Positions 47,804-59,535 of a stretch of 64,000 nucleotides of DNA are shown one piece after another. The position numbers and the translations under genes were made by a program. The stretch is from the NCBI GenBank assembly GCA_015680685.1, contig MNCI01028922.1, positions 534,948 through 598,947 of the forward strand. The letters run 5' to 3'. Positions within the stretch are counted from its first letter, which is position 1; the number at the start of each line of letters is the position of its first letter. The notes beneath the pieces were generated by a model. The model saw only the letters and a list, made by a program, of their open reading frames with translations. It did no database searches and was not told the DNA's origin. This stretch comes from Gnetum montanum (Eukaryota; Streptophyta; Gnetopsida; Gnetales; Gnetaceae).

Positions 47804-50668
47804 GAGCTTCTTAATGTACTAGCGAAGTCATTACTAGATCATATAGGCTTAAAGAAGTATTCTTTTGTTTCAAATCTTGTGTGACCTAGGTCAATGCATT
47901 CGCTAGGTCTTTACCATTTGGGGCCACCCTTGTCTATAGAGACTTGGTCCATTTGACCTAGCTTTCGTATTTCTTGTGGAGGGGTTTTTACCAAAGATGT
48001 TGGTTTTGGGACATGGCTCTTAACATTATCCTCATTTTGATGACTCGTACTAGGCTCATTAATGGGTGGGCCCATGGAAACAACATTTAGTGGTGTTGGA
48101 TTTGGTGGTCCTAATTTTCCTCGATGGTTTTCCCTTTCGAAACATTCTCTTGTTAGTCTATCGGCAAGACATTTTTGTAGATGTTGTGGGGGAAAGGAGG
48201 TGGGTTGTGTATCAGGGCATTTTGGCACCTGGATCACAAAGGGAATGGATCGGTTTTTAGATGGTGTGATTGTGGCTACAACAGAAGGAGGTACACAGAT
48301 GATGAATGGTTTTGATGGTGTGGGGGATGTGTGCATGGTGAAAGGGATTTGAGGATATGTTGGGGTAGGTGTGTTTTCTGAAGGCCTGTGAATCATGAAA
48401 GGTTTTCAAGGAATGTCTTGTCTATCTTCCACATGAATAGTATTAATCACATATGGTGCATCATTGGTATTGAGAGGATCCTTGTAGACCCCCATGGATT
48501 GGTTTTGGGGTCTTATGGGGTTTGCCTCATTGAACACTACTTCGCCCTTATTAATAATGTGTTGTATATCCTATTTCAACATAAAGCAGTAATGAGTCCC
48601 ATGATCACACCATTGGTGATATTCACAAAAACTATCTAACCTAAAGCCTTTTGGAATGGGAGGTTCGTTGCTTGTTGCTAAGGTTGGAATTTTGGCCAAT
48701 TTGCAAAATTGATTGTGTCTTTGAGAGGCCGCAGGAGACATTTATTTGTGTTGAATTAGCCCAGCCTTTAGAAGTTGATCAAGCAATTGTGAAGGCTTCA
48801 TGGGCAATGGTGTGTATTGAGTGGGGTCTTTTATTTTGAAGGTACGGGCATGACCTATGTTGGTGTTTCTATTTGAAGAATTTTCGGGTGTAGGAGTGGA
48901 TGTGGTTCTTTCATAGCTGTTTGGGATAGTGGGTTGTTTTTCTTTTTGTCCTAGATGACTAGGTCAGGCTATTTTGGCCACTACTACTACCATTGTTTTG
49001 GATTTATCTTTCCTCGTGTGTTGGCTCCAAAAGGTTGAGTAGGCTAGGTCATTACTTGTTTGTGTAGCCTCTTCTATGTCTTTAATTTGTACAAATTCTT
49101 GGCTCAAGGTACGAGGTTTTAAATAGTAAAGCTTCAATTTAATAAAGTCATTTGTAGCTGCCTTAAGGATGGTAAGAAGATACATTTCAAGAATAGGCTT
49201 GCGAAGTTCATTCAAGGCTACACTCCACCTTTGGATAAATTTCTATGCTGGCTCTAAAGGCACTTGTTTAATTTGAATCAAGCTATCTAATGTGGCTTCA
49301 GGCTTTAGATTGTATTTGAAATGGGTGACAAACTGGTGTAACAAATCTTTCAGAGAAGATATGGAGCTATAAGGCTCGGTATCAGTCTAAGGCTTTTCCA
49401 GTTAGGGACATAGAAAACACACACAAAATTACATGGGGCCATCCTTGAAGCAAAAGAATTTTGGTTCGAAATGTCACTAGGTGGGCATTTGGGTCTCCCT
49501 CTCCATTGTACTTGGTCAACTAAGGTAATGAGACTCTCTTTGGCAAGGTTAAGGGTGGGATTGAGGGGTCAATTGGGTCATCTTGATAGAAATCTAGCAC
49601 CTTGACTTCCTCATTGTTCAAATTTTTAAGGAGTTTTAATTCTTTTGCCAACGAGTGCATCATATTTTTTCTATTTGCCCATTCTTAGGTGGTAGGTGGA
49701 CCAATGATTTTGGTTGATGGTAATTGATAATGACTTGATGGTGGCATCATTTGTGAAAAAATAGGTTTTTGGGTAATTTTTTGTTGTGGCGGGATGGCAT
49801 TCGGGGCTAAGATCATGGGATGTGGTACACTATAGTGAGTAGACAGGTTTTGTTGAATAGTTGGTGGGACCCACTGTCCAGTCACTGGTTGTGAAGTAAT
49901 CATTGGTGCTTGTTGGATTTGCACTTGAGGTATGTAATGGATGGATGTGAAAGCAGGTATGATTGATGGCATTCCAATCACTTGAGGTTGAAAAGTCATT
50001 CCTGCATTAGTCTAAGGAGGAAGTTGTTGGGATTGTGTTTGCAATGGTATGATGGAAGTAGATGCATTAGTTTGAATGTTGGACTTGGAGAAGATGGAAA
50101 TAGGAATGGCTACTTCCCATAAGGAAGCTGGTGACGGAAATGTTGTCTCTTCTAGGAAAGGTTGAAACAGTGGGTTTGTATGGGCATGGGGGCTAATGGT
50201 ATGGTATGAATCCTCATGTTTAGATTGGGCTATGAAATCATCTTCCTCATCTCCACCTTGAGGCTCTATTGGAGGTAACTGTAGGGCTTGATTTCTAGCC
50301 ATGAGAAGTTGGGATATGAGCCTATGATGGTGTTCAAAGAGTGAGATTATGTCGAATGTTGAAGGAATAAATTCATGATCTCCTTTGTGGATAAGTTCAT
50401 AGTCTCATTTTGCTTCCCTTTCTGTATAGTTGATAGGTAGGTTGGCTTGGATTTTGACACAGATGAAGTTATACCCTTCGAGTGTAAGAGTCGCATAAGA
50501 AGGGCCTTTGCCCTGTAGCCTGAGTGACTGGTGTGTAGGGCCTTGGGGGTTTACCTGTTTAATGATAATTATGGATTCTGTGGTAGTCACAGGGTTCGAG
50601 GTTTCAACCCCAAAGTTAGAGATTGAAAATGTTACTGGGTTGATTTGGGAGGGTTTCATGATGAACAT
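47804..50668 (-). pseudogene. gag: gag pseudogene of E2
   Basis: The start at 50,668 opens with MFIMKPSQINPVTFSI and is supported by YNFICVKIQANLP downstream. A Pro/Gln-rich linker follows (50,302-49,685; e.g. PQVQIQQAPM). The core has VKVLDFYQDDPIDPSIPPL, YNGEGDPNAHLVTFRT and a stop in the ALDWYRAL block (about 49,390). A helical part at 49,215-48,964 ends in Lys/Arg. The knuckle YHQWCDHGTHYCFML lies at about 48,560-48,615. From there to 47,911 the frame is badly broken Pro/Ser/Thr-rich linker. PR follows in the same direction. Confidence 0.78.
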
Positions 50669-50928
50669 GAGTAGACTAGGCTAGATGAGTTGGAGTGCAA
50701 GCAACCGTAGCATGAACGGTGTGACACAACCATAGCATGACCAAATCAATCAAACCACAACATGACCAATGGGAAGCAAGCTCAGCGTGACCAACAGGAA
50801 GCAAGCTTAGCATGATCAACTAAGAGTAAGCTCAGTGTGACCAATTGCGATAGGGAGACTTATAGGGACAAGATGAAAAAGTTTTGATAGGTAGCATGAT
50901 TGATGTTTTAACAAATAAAAAGCAAGTT
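50669..50928 (-). other. Leader of E2
   Basis: This short untranslated stretch lies between PBS and gag. The plus strand repeats AGCGTGACCAA/AGCATGACCAA with GGAAGCAAGCT spacers four or five times, the same word that fills the E2 LTR. Confidence 0.55.
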
Positions 50929-50954
50929 GACCCTCCTTCTAGCACCAAAAACTA
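50929..50954 (-). promoter_or_regulatory. Primer-binding-site region of E2
   Basis: The minus strand reads TAGTTTTTGGTGCTAGAAGG and then AGGGTC after the LTR end. The TGG start is kept. It is homologous to the E0 and E3 sites. Confidence 0.6.
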
Positions 50955-52550
50955 TACTGACATAAATTGTTGGTGTAAGGCTGGAAGAAAATAGACACCA
51001 AAAGATTGTCAGGCAGGCATAGCTGACCCTGCCTTTGCTTTGAGATCAAGCTAGAAAAGGGAACAAAGGTAGAGTTCCTTGGATGGTATGCATGCAAATC
51101 AACTAAGGACTTCCTCGAGCGTAAACTATGGCCTGCACTGGGCTTATCTTAACTTATGTCTTAAAATGTGAATAGTGTGCATAAAATGTAAACAGGATCA
51201 TAAAACAAAGAAGAATGTAAACAAAATGTAAATTGAAATGTAGTAAGTAAAGTGTAAATAGGACATAAACTAAATCTAAGATAGAAAAAATGAAAATAAT
51301 GGTTGGTTGGCAAAACGAGTTGAATTGTATTGCTTAATAAAAAAGGTATGCACCAGTTAAAGTGTAGCTGCAAGTGTGGGTGGTAGGTTAAACACCTAGT
51401 CCTGGGGGATGATGTGATGTGATGTGATATGAAAATTTTTTGGATGCCAGTAGTCAAGTGTGCCGAGCATCCAAGGATTGCTGGTTCTATATATTCTCAG
51501 AATTGCCAATGTCTACAATTGCCAACTCGGTTCATGTGAATTGACAAGGTATTTATAGGGCTAGACCGAGCTTGGGTGCAGAATTCCAGAATGGAATCAA
51601 TGGTTGGGATTTAATAGTAAAATAGATCAAGCAACACATGTTCAATGGACAATTGTGCATGAGTTGGATGTATGTTGGATAGTTGTGCACGAGTTGGATG
51701 TGTGTTGACAAGCTACATTCTTGACCAGGTACATTGCATTTTATAACTTGTAGCTTACTCAATCCCATGAAAGTACATTTAATTTAGACTATGAGAGCTT
51801 GACATGCCCAAAAATGGGGATTTACAATGAAATGTACAACAAGAAAAATTTGACCTGGCTTTCTTGATCATGAATTGAGTGGTGCAGGATGTTGAGATGT
51901 TGATTTGAGGCTGTTCAAGGCATCTTTGTTTGACTAGGGCTTCCAATGTGAGTTGATGTGCCTTTAGATTTGAGTTGAGCTTTAGTGTAGGTTGATTTAT
52001 GATCATGCTGCACTCATGCCCAGTGTGACCTCCAGTGTGTGTCCAGCGTCATCCAGCATCTAGTGTGCCTAGTGTCCAGTGTGTGGACACTGCACTCACA
52101 TTGCACTCATGCCCAATGTGACCTCCAGCATGAGTGAGAAAATATTGACCTTTTGACACCATTTCTTGGATTCTAAAGCCTAGATTTGCTACTTGAATGT
52201 GTTTAACTCTAGAATCTAGAATCTGAGATGGGATTTGAGTGGTTTTGAGTAGGTCACACTAGCTATTTTGGGTAGGTCACGCTATGGTCACGCTGTAGCA
52301 TGACCACAATGTAACCTGTAGCATCACCTGCAAAGACTTATGAAAACTTGATATTTTTGAGTTAAAATCTGAAGATTATAGAGGCCGAAGTTTAGAGGTT
52401 GTCGATGGTGAGCCTGAAGATTAATTTACTTCTCTAAAAATCTAGTTGTTTTGACTGGATTTGGAGACATTGAGAGTTGGGAATGTTGGTCATGCTTGAG
52501 GTCACACTACAGCATGACCATAGCGTCCAACATGAATTATTAGCACTTAG
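50955..52550 (-). repeat. 5' LTR of E2, truncated by E4
   Basis: It matches the left LTR from 16,295 to about 17,878, then stops at CTTAG. The remaining 124 bp (equivalent to 17,879-18,002, including the TGAAACACC end) is expected on the far side of E4. TATA is at 51,550-51,557. A TGATGTGATG microsatellite lies at 51,409-51,432. In this copy the terminal CA has become TA. Confidence 0.88.
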
Positions 52551-54008
52551 TGTAACAATGGAAAACGTCGGCAGCTGGAAAATACCGAAAAAATCCCGTG
52601 TACACAGTTTTAACCACAGATCCGTGCGAGGGCTATGCTGGAAAAACAAATTCGCGGCACCCTGAACGGTCTTGTCGATCAGACAGGGACTTACTAATCA
52701 GTAAACTGATGAATATCTCGTGAAACGATCTGATTCAAGGGATCGCAAAAACGAGGGGAAAACGATGTAGATGAGTTGCAACGATGATAACGTTAAACAC
52801 GATAAGAGGAGGCTGACATAAGAGAAACACGTAGTTTCAAGATCTATGCTTTGACTTGAAGAATGTATATCCTGTATATCTCATTACACTGGGGAAACCC
52901 CGATTATCGGATGTAATGCAAGCACAAAAAAACAAGAAAACTGTCCAGATAGATGTCTGATCTACCTTGTGGATTAAAGCTAGGATGCAACGAAGGTCAA
53001 GCTCTGACGTCTATCGATCAACTGTTTCTGACCAATAGAGTCTTCCCGGTAGAACGATTACTCCTATCGTCAGTGTTCAAAGAGAACTGTGCTCTGTTTC
53101 TGCCGTAAGGTGATGCTGTCAACAATTGCCAAAGCGTTGCTCTCTGTGTCTCTGCTCAAAAGTGATAAGTGCTCCAGTACTCAGAAAAATGCCTTTGCTT
53201 CTCTGATTTGCCAACCTTTGTATCTTTGTCAATTGGGGTATTTATAGGCTGCGACACCCTGTGGAAAAGGCGCAGCCCTGATGACGTGTGCCCGAATGTT
53301 TTGGATACTGTTGACTTGCCCATTTTTTGCATCAAACTTCATGATTATGCACAATATGCTCGTTCGCGTATTGTGCATGTGAAGAAGAGATGCATGTCGG
53401 GCATGTCTCAACTGTCTTTGGGTTATATTACGCTCATTCACACTGTGTTGCATGTATGAGCGTAACGTAACATGGGAACAATGGAGTCAAAGCTATTTTA
53501 TGCTTGCTTACGCAGCTGTGCGTAATGAAGTGTAGAACAATGTTTAGCTTGGCGACGCAATACGCTGCGATACGCTACGTTGCGTGATGAGCGTATGATG
53601 AGCAATCACACTTTCTTAGACTTTTGCCTTTGACTGTTTTGGAGCTTATTACGCGGCCGTGCGGAGCAGAGCGTAAACCTGGCTTTGAACAAAAGACTTA
53701 GCAAAATACACAAGAAGTTGCATATCATGCTGCTTAAGCTTCTCCCTATGCCGAAGTAACTATCCTTCTGATGCCGGACTATGTTTAAGCAAAATCACGC
53801 TAAGCGCCATTACGCTACGTTGCGTGATATAGCGTAAACAGAAAAAGCATAGAAAGATTAGGAATCTACACAAGAAGTCGAGTACTCGATGCTACGTGCC
53901 TCTTGGTGTTGCTCTGTCTTAATCTCCCTTCTGGAATTCTGAGATGCGCCCTTGCCTGAATTGCGAATCTTTGCCTGAGGCCGACTCGCAATTTTTTACG
54001 GTGTTTCA
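52551..54008 (-). repeat. 3' LTR of E4 (1,458 bp)
   Basis: The plus strand runs TGTAACAATGG to GGTGTTTCA. It is homologous to the E1 LTR over its first about 200 bases. The minus-strand TATAAATA is at 53,239-53,246. From 53,400 to 53,840 it is rich in TTACGC/GCGTAA words, e.g. TTACGCTACGTTGCGTGATA followed by TAGCGTAA, which form imperfect palindromes. Confidence 0.82.
53239..53246 (-). promoter_or_regulatory. LTR TATA box of E4
   Basis: The minus strand reads GCCTATAAATACCCC, the same core as in the E1, E2 and E3 LTRs. Confidence 0.65.
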
Positions 54009-54074
54009 ATGGCCCCTCTTTGTTGACGGTTGGAGGGCTTACCCGAAAGACGTCGACAAAGAATATGAAACACC
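54000..54074 (-). promoter_or_regulatory. Polypurine tract and LTR-start inverted repeat of E4
   Basis: The best preserved of the four. The arm at 54,000-54,028 holds GGTGTTTC and TCTTTGTTGACG; the arm at 54,051-54,074 holds CGTCGACAAAGA and GAAACACC. The minus strand gives ACAAAGAGGGGCCAT before TGAAACACC. Confidence 0.75.
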
Positions 54075-55129
54075 GGATTGGTAGAAGCAAGAACAACGTC
54101 CATCCATGGCTACTCAAGGATTACCCTGTCAATATGGAAGAGCAAAGCTAGAGGGAATGGGAGATAGAATGATATGGTGGGAAACAGGTTCGGGGAAGAC
54201 ATAACATAGGTTATGATGGTAGGAGTATGGAATACGCTTACTGAACGCACAAAAATGTACGCACACGTATGTCGATAGGAATGCTTTTAGACGAGCGTAG
54301 CGCATCAACCTGAGATCTCCCTGTAACTGATTATAGCAGGAATGCTTGCAAAAGGAGCATGGCGCATCACTTCTACGATATCTTTGCTAGTGTGAGTGTG
54401 GAAAATGGATACTTGCGTATGTAGCTTTTGCATATGGGAAGCGGGTGGTGGGGATGAAGGGAAATAAGAGCTAAGGGTAGGATTGTGAGAGGTATAGGCA
54501 TGCAAATCTAAGTGGTTGGGCAAACCTGAGCAGCCATTTCAACACGCTGTTGTACTTCACCGCTCAAATGGACGCACCTTTGAACGACATCCTCCAAAGC
54601 AAGTAACCTGCAATCATAGAAGAAAACAGAGGACACCTCTGCTCATGCGAACAAGGGGCGAGGTTGTCGAAACGAGCGCTGTTTGATGCGAGATAGAGCG
54701 ATTGGGGTGTGCAGAAGGAGCTGGGGCATGAGGGCGGAGCCGCCAATCCTGATGATTGGCCTAGCATATCTTCACCAAAAGGCATCAGACACAGTGCAGC
54801 TAACTGGTTGTACAGGGAACCAGCTAGATGAATTTGCGAAGCCAGCATCCTATAGCGATGATCGGCGGAGGTTCCCGAAGTCATTATCGACGAGGATTTC
54901 ATCGGGGCTCCAGTTGGCGAGACTAAACTCTCAGAGGTACCACCGTTGTACTGGACATAGCGGCGGCATCTCCGAGGGATCAGTAAGATGCCTCTCAGCT
55001 TATCCAAGGAATCAGTAGAATGCCAGTGGGGTGGCGATGCTGGGAATGTCCTAGTATCCCACCCCGTTATTTGTACAATTGTACAGAGATGATCACGCTC
55101 GCTTGATTTACATGGCAGCAGTCTGTGAG
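54075..55129 (-). other. 3' noncoding region of E4, with an unexplained open frame
   Basis: The minus strand is open for 248 codons from 55,310 (inside the minisatellite) to 54,564. The translation is Ser/Arg/Leu-rich without motifs I recognise. E1-E3 have no such frame at this place, so it is probably chance, helped by the low AT content here. Confidence 0.35.
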
Positions 55130-55622
55130 TCCTAGTTTTAAGTCCTAGTAGACTGCCATTACTGGTTTTAAGTTTTAGCATACCATGGTCCCAGTTTAAA
55201 GTCCGGGCAGACTGAGAAATGCTAGTTTTACGTCGTAGCGGATGGTGGTGTGTCTGATTTATGGTCTCAGCAGACCGTGCTATGGATGCCAATTTTGTGT
55301 CATGACCCAAGGACAGAGCTGTGCTGGTTTTATGTCTAAGTAGACGGCTACTTACCTGCGCCAGTTTAACGTCATGGCGGACGCGTGCAAAAGATGCTAG
55401 TTTTTCATCTTGGTGGACCTGTACAACATTGCCAGTTTTACATCATAGCAGATGGTTATAACTTGCTAGTTTAGCGTCATAGTGGACGAATATTGCCAGT
55501 TTAGCATCGTGGCGGACACGTGCAAGGCATGCTAGTTTTATGTTGTAGCGGACGGTCAGTGATAGTTTAACGTTGTAGCGGACGTCCGGTGCCAGTTTAA
55601 TGTCGTAGCGGACGAGTGTTGC
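55130..55622 (-). repeat. Minisatellite downstream of INT (E4), about 15 irregular units
   Basis: Plus-strand units of 30-40 bp carry the core GCCAGTTTAACGTCGTAGCG and then GACG. In sense orientation they read CGTC-CGCTA-CGACG followed by TTAAACTGGC. Spacers differ between units. Confidence 0.85.
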
Positions 55623-55651
55623 CATACCTACTGTTGACACCATAGATGCTG

Positions 55652-57000
55652 CTAAATGTAATGTTGCTTCAAATACACATGATTTACAGGATTGGATAAT
55701 TCATTGACATTGACGTCTGCTAACTTGAATTCTCCGTTGCTGTACACGTCGACCACCAAGAAAGGGCCTTCCCAGTTTGCCGAGAACTTGCTTACTGGTT
55801 CACGCATAGCCTTGAGAACTAGATCTCCTTTCTTGATCGGGCATTGCTGAAGGTTGTGATGATGCTTCTATCTCTTTTTGTCTTGATACCTTTCAATCGT
55901 GTCAAGAGCCTATATCCACTTCTCTTCTACTGAATCTAGATCCGCGATTCAAGACTTGGTGTGTTGAGCCTCATTTATAACCGTGGAGAGGACCATCCTC
56001 AGAGAAGGAATTTGCAACTCGAGAGGCAGCACTGCTTCAGACCCGTAAACCAGGCTATAGGGCGTACTACCCGTAACCGTCCTACACATAGTACGATACG
56101 CCCATAGCACATATAGGATCTATTCGTGCCACCGCCTTTTGTTGCTGTCGAGCATTTTCTTGAGCAGATTGATGATCACTTTATTCGTTGCTTTAGCTTG
56201 ACCATTCGCTTGCGGGTAATAGGGGGAGGAAAAGGATTGTCTGATACCCAGGTTATCACAGAAGGATTTAGTTTCCGTGCTACTAAACTGTGGCCCGTTG
56301 TCGGTCACAATAGTCATTGGGAGACCAAATCTGGTTACTATATTGTCCAGGATAAAATGGCAAATCTGCTGAGATGTGATCTTCCATAGGGGAACAGCCT
56401 CTACCCACTTTGTGAAATACTCAGTAGCGGTAATAATGAAGCTATGACCTGCGGAAGATTTCGGCGTGATGGAACCTATAATGTCTAATCCCCATCGTTG
56501 AAATGGCCATGTTATCTGCGTCGTGTGTAATTCTGTAGGTGACACGTGTATGAGGTTCACGTAACGCTGACACGTGTCACAAGTTTTAACCTTTGTCAGG
56601 TAGTCCTTTTCCATGCGTGGCCAATAGTATCCTAAGCGATGGATTTTTAGGGTCATAGCCCGTGGTGCTACGTGGCCGCTGCACAGTCGCTCGTGAACTT
56701 CGCCGACTATGTGCTGCGCTTGGTCTTTGTCAACGTAGGTAAGCAACACACCATCAAAGGAGCATCTGCAAAGAGTGCTATCTCTGATGATGACGTATTG
56801 CCTAGCCTATTTTCATATCACATCCTTTTGCACGTGTGTCAATTCAGACGGTAATTCGCCCTGTAAAAGGTAAGTTTTAATGTTGTCGTACCATTCAGAT
56901 GTGCTTCCCTCGAGAAGAGAAGAGATTTACGCCGTCTGAATGATAGGATCTACTCAGTCTATTATCAATGCAGGATAGGTGTCGAAAAGATGTGCAGGCA
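55652..57000 (-). pseudogene. Integrase pseudogene of E4
   Basis: The minus strand is open for 209 codons (56,749-56,120). The HHCC finger is VHERLCSGH and CDTC. Catalytic Asp residues are in WGLDIIGS and VTDNGPQF. The catalytic Glu block reads NGQAKATNK, so Glu is replaced by Lys. The C-terminal domain beyond 56,120 has stops and ends YLKQHYI then TAG (55,652). Upstream (56,750-57,000) lies the linker from the second RNase H. This is otherwise the best preserved integrase, so the E-to-K change (one G-to-A step) may be recent. Confidence 0.82.
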
Positions 57001-59116
57001 CGTTCAAAGCTAGTGTTGCCAGTGCGTCAGCCAGTGTGTTATCCGTGCATGGCACATGCTGGGCATTGATGGTCGCGAATCATCTCAGAAGATCTTTAGC
57101 CGTATCGCAGTAGGGCTGCAAATGTACAGCCTTGCAGGCGTAGAATCCTGTGATATGATTTATGACAAGCATCGAATCGCCCCTAATCACCAGGTGTTGA
57201 ACATCGAGTTCACTGGCAGTTAGTAATCCCCTGAGGAGCCCCTCGTACTCTACCACATTGTTCGTACAGGGGAAGGTCAAGCGATAAGCATGGAGATGCA
57301 CATCCTCAGGCGATAGCATAATAACAGTGCCAGCACTACCACCTCTAGCAATTGAAGCTCCGTTGAAATACAACGTTGCTTCGGGGCCTGTTAAGACAGG
57401 GCTTAAACTATGTACATGTTCATCAGGGAACTCTGGCTCTATAGTCGCCTGATTGTTAATTGGTGAAGTTATTAACTGGTCAGCTATCGCTTAGCCTTTC
57501 ATAGATGATTGGCCAATATAGTGTAGATCAAATTCTGCCGTGATAGCCTTCCAGCAAGCTATTTTACTACTCTCGTATAAGCTTTGCGTAATGGCCCTAA
57601 GAATGTTGTTTTTACAGATGACGTTGACCTTGCTACAGAAAAGATAATGCCTACATTTCTTAAGCGTAAAAACTAATGCTAGACAATTACGCTCGACGTC
57701 GTTGTACCTCGTTTCGTATGCACATAGAGCATGACTTAAGTAGTAGATGGGCACTTCCGACCCATCATCCCTCCTTTGATACAGTAATGCGGCTAACGCT
57801 ACGTCTGAAGTTGTGAGGTAAATGTAATATGGCAAATCCCTTTGTGGTGGGAAAATCGTCGGTAAATGTTGCAATTCTTGTTTTAAGCTGTCAAACGCAC
57901 ACTGGCAATCGTCGGTCCATTCGAAATTAACCCTCTTTTTTAGCAAGTGTTGCATAGGGTGTAACTTGTCGGTTAACCTCGAAATGAACCGGCGTATAAA
58001 CTGTAAGAGTCCCTATAACCCACGTAATTGCTTGAGGTCTGTAGGAGGCATTAACTTGACAATGGCTTTGACCTTATCAGGGTCAACTCGTATGCCGATT
58101 TCTGACACCACAAACCCTAGCATGCGTCCAGTTTTGACTCCGAATATGCACTTCTTTGGGTTAAGCCGGAGCTCGTATTTGGAGAATCTTTTAAGGACTA
58201 ACTCTAGGTCCCCTGAATGATCCTCAGACTTTAAAGACTTAATAGCTATGTCATCTATGTAATCATTCAGCCTTCCTAGGAGGTAATCGCTGAAGATGTA
58301 TGTCATGGCTCGTTGGTATGTTGCTCCAACATTCTTTAGCCCAAAAGGCATCATAGTGTAGCAAAAGATGCCCTAGGGCATCATGAATGTTGTGGTCAAT
58401 TGATGTTCTGGGTTAATGCGAATCTAGTTATAGCCTGAAAATCCATCCATGAAGGACAGAAGCGCATGCCCAGCTATTGTATCCACTAGCTGGTCGATAC
58501 TCGGCAACAGGAAGTTATCCTTGATTGTGGCCTTATTCAAATCCCAGAAGTCTATGAAAATGCGTATGCTTCCAGTCTTCTTTGATACGACTACAATGTT
58601 AGATACCTAGTCCAAGTAATTGACCGCACGGATGAAACCAGCCTGGTATAGTTTGGTGATTTCATCACGCATAGCTAGCGCAATCTATGGCTTGATTTTA
58701 CGTGCCTTTTGCCTAACTGCTTTAATCTGCAGGTCTAAGATGATCCTAGGATCTAGTCCAGGCATATCCTTGTATGACCATGCAAAGATAGTAATGTTGT
58801 CTTGCAGGACATGTTTTATAGCATTGTGCATTCTTTGGTCTAGTAAAGAGCTGACTTTAAGCGTTTCGGATTTACCCTTATGCGTAACGATAGGAACCTC
58901 ATTGAGGGGGTCTTCGGTTATGTCCCCAGCCTCCAGGTCTAGCATGCACATCGACTGTTTTGGCCATTCTGGGGACGTCTCCGACGCAGCTATGGTTATG
59001 CCTTCTAAAGGGGGATTAACGTCTACTAGCGCGGAGTCAAACTGCCTAATTACCTTCCTGTATGGGCCCGTCAAAGTTAGGGGTGCTGAAACTGTTGCAT
59101 CCATTTCCCGTCTGTC
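57001..59116 (-). pseudogene. RT and dual RNase H pseudogene of E4
   Basis: The exon begins after the acceptor TGATTTTGCAG at 59,117 and opens for 150 codons (59,137-58,685), with the linker containing FAWSYKDMPGLDP. RT follows; DYIDDIAIK lies at about 58,260 in an open stretch 58,354-58,013, preceded by several stops at Trp/Gln positions. The first RNase H (57,955-57,491) has PIYYLSHALCAYETRYNDVE. The second RNase H (57,373-57,010) begins YFNGAS, with Asn instead of the first catalytic Asp, then VEYEGLL and RGDSMLV. Confidence 0.82.
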
Positions 59117-59250
59117 CTGCAAAATCACCAAGTGCATAAATGATTAGGAGACAAGTGACGTGATGTCACCGAACGTGGAAGGCTAACTGAATTTTGAATA
59201 TTGTAGACAAGCTGTAATCAATGTAACCCGATTACGAGGCAATAAGATGT

Positions 59251-59276
59251 GGTAGTTTAACGTCATTTCGGACAGT
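59251..59276 (-). repeat. Single minisatellite unit between RT and antisense gene (E4)
   Basis: The plus strand reads GGTAGTTTAACGTCATTTCG and GACAGT. The sense strand reads GTC-CGAAAT-GAC then GTTAAACTACC, almost identical to the E2 units at 46,790-46,970. Confidence 0.7.
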
Positions 59277-59372
59277 GGCACGTGCGATATCAGCCGCATT
59301 AATATCTTGAATTTCGGGTTCCGTTTTAGGAAAGTCCCGCTGAAATCGGATATCAAGTCGGTGATCCCCGCA

Positions 59373-59380
59373 TATAAGTA
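59373..59380 (+). promoter_or_regulatory. Probable TATA box of the E4 antisense gene
   Basis: CCGCATATAAGTAAG lies about 160 bp upstream of the exon 1 ATG (59,536), matching the spacing in E1 and E3. Confidence 0.5.
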
Positions 59381-59535
59381 AGTGGTTTTTTTTTTGTTGA
59401 GGACAGGCTGTTGGCTATCGTGAATCTGAATTCGTAATTGTTTTTGATCAAGGGAAGGAAGAGCAGAAAATTAGAACGTGTGATTTTGTGAAGATTTGCA
59501 AGCGTTAGACAGTGAAAATTTCTGAAGCTACTGCC

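Larger units (their letters stand above)
16295..52550 (-). mobile_element. E2: Tat/Ogre-like element (minus), split by E3
   Basis: The left part is 16,295-25,088 and the right part 43,237-52,550, about 18.1 kb in total once E3 is removed. From right to left it has a 5' LTR (lacking about 124 bp), PBS, leader, gag, PR, the intron with plus-strand antisense gene, RT, two RNase H domains, INT, minisatellite, PPT and 3' LTR. That the halves belong together is shown by the antisense gene: removing E3 and one CCATA copy restores one open exon 3 whose alignment with E4 has no length change across the join. E2 itself sits in exon 4 of the E1 antisense gene. Confidence 0.88.

Noticed and set aside
58620-59147. 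Open frame of 175 codons on the plus strand over the E4 RT linker
   Set aside because: It mirrors the FAWSYKDMPGLDP region on the minus strand; a shadow frame.
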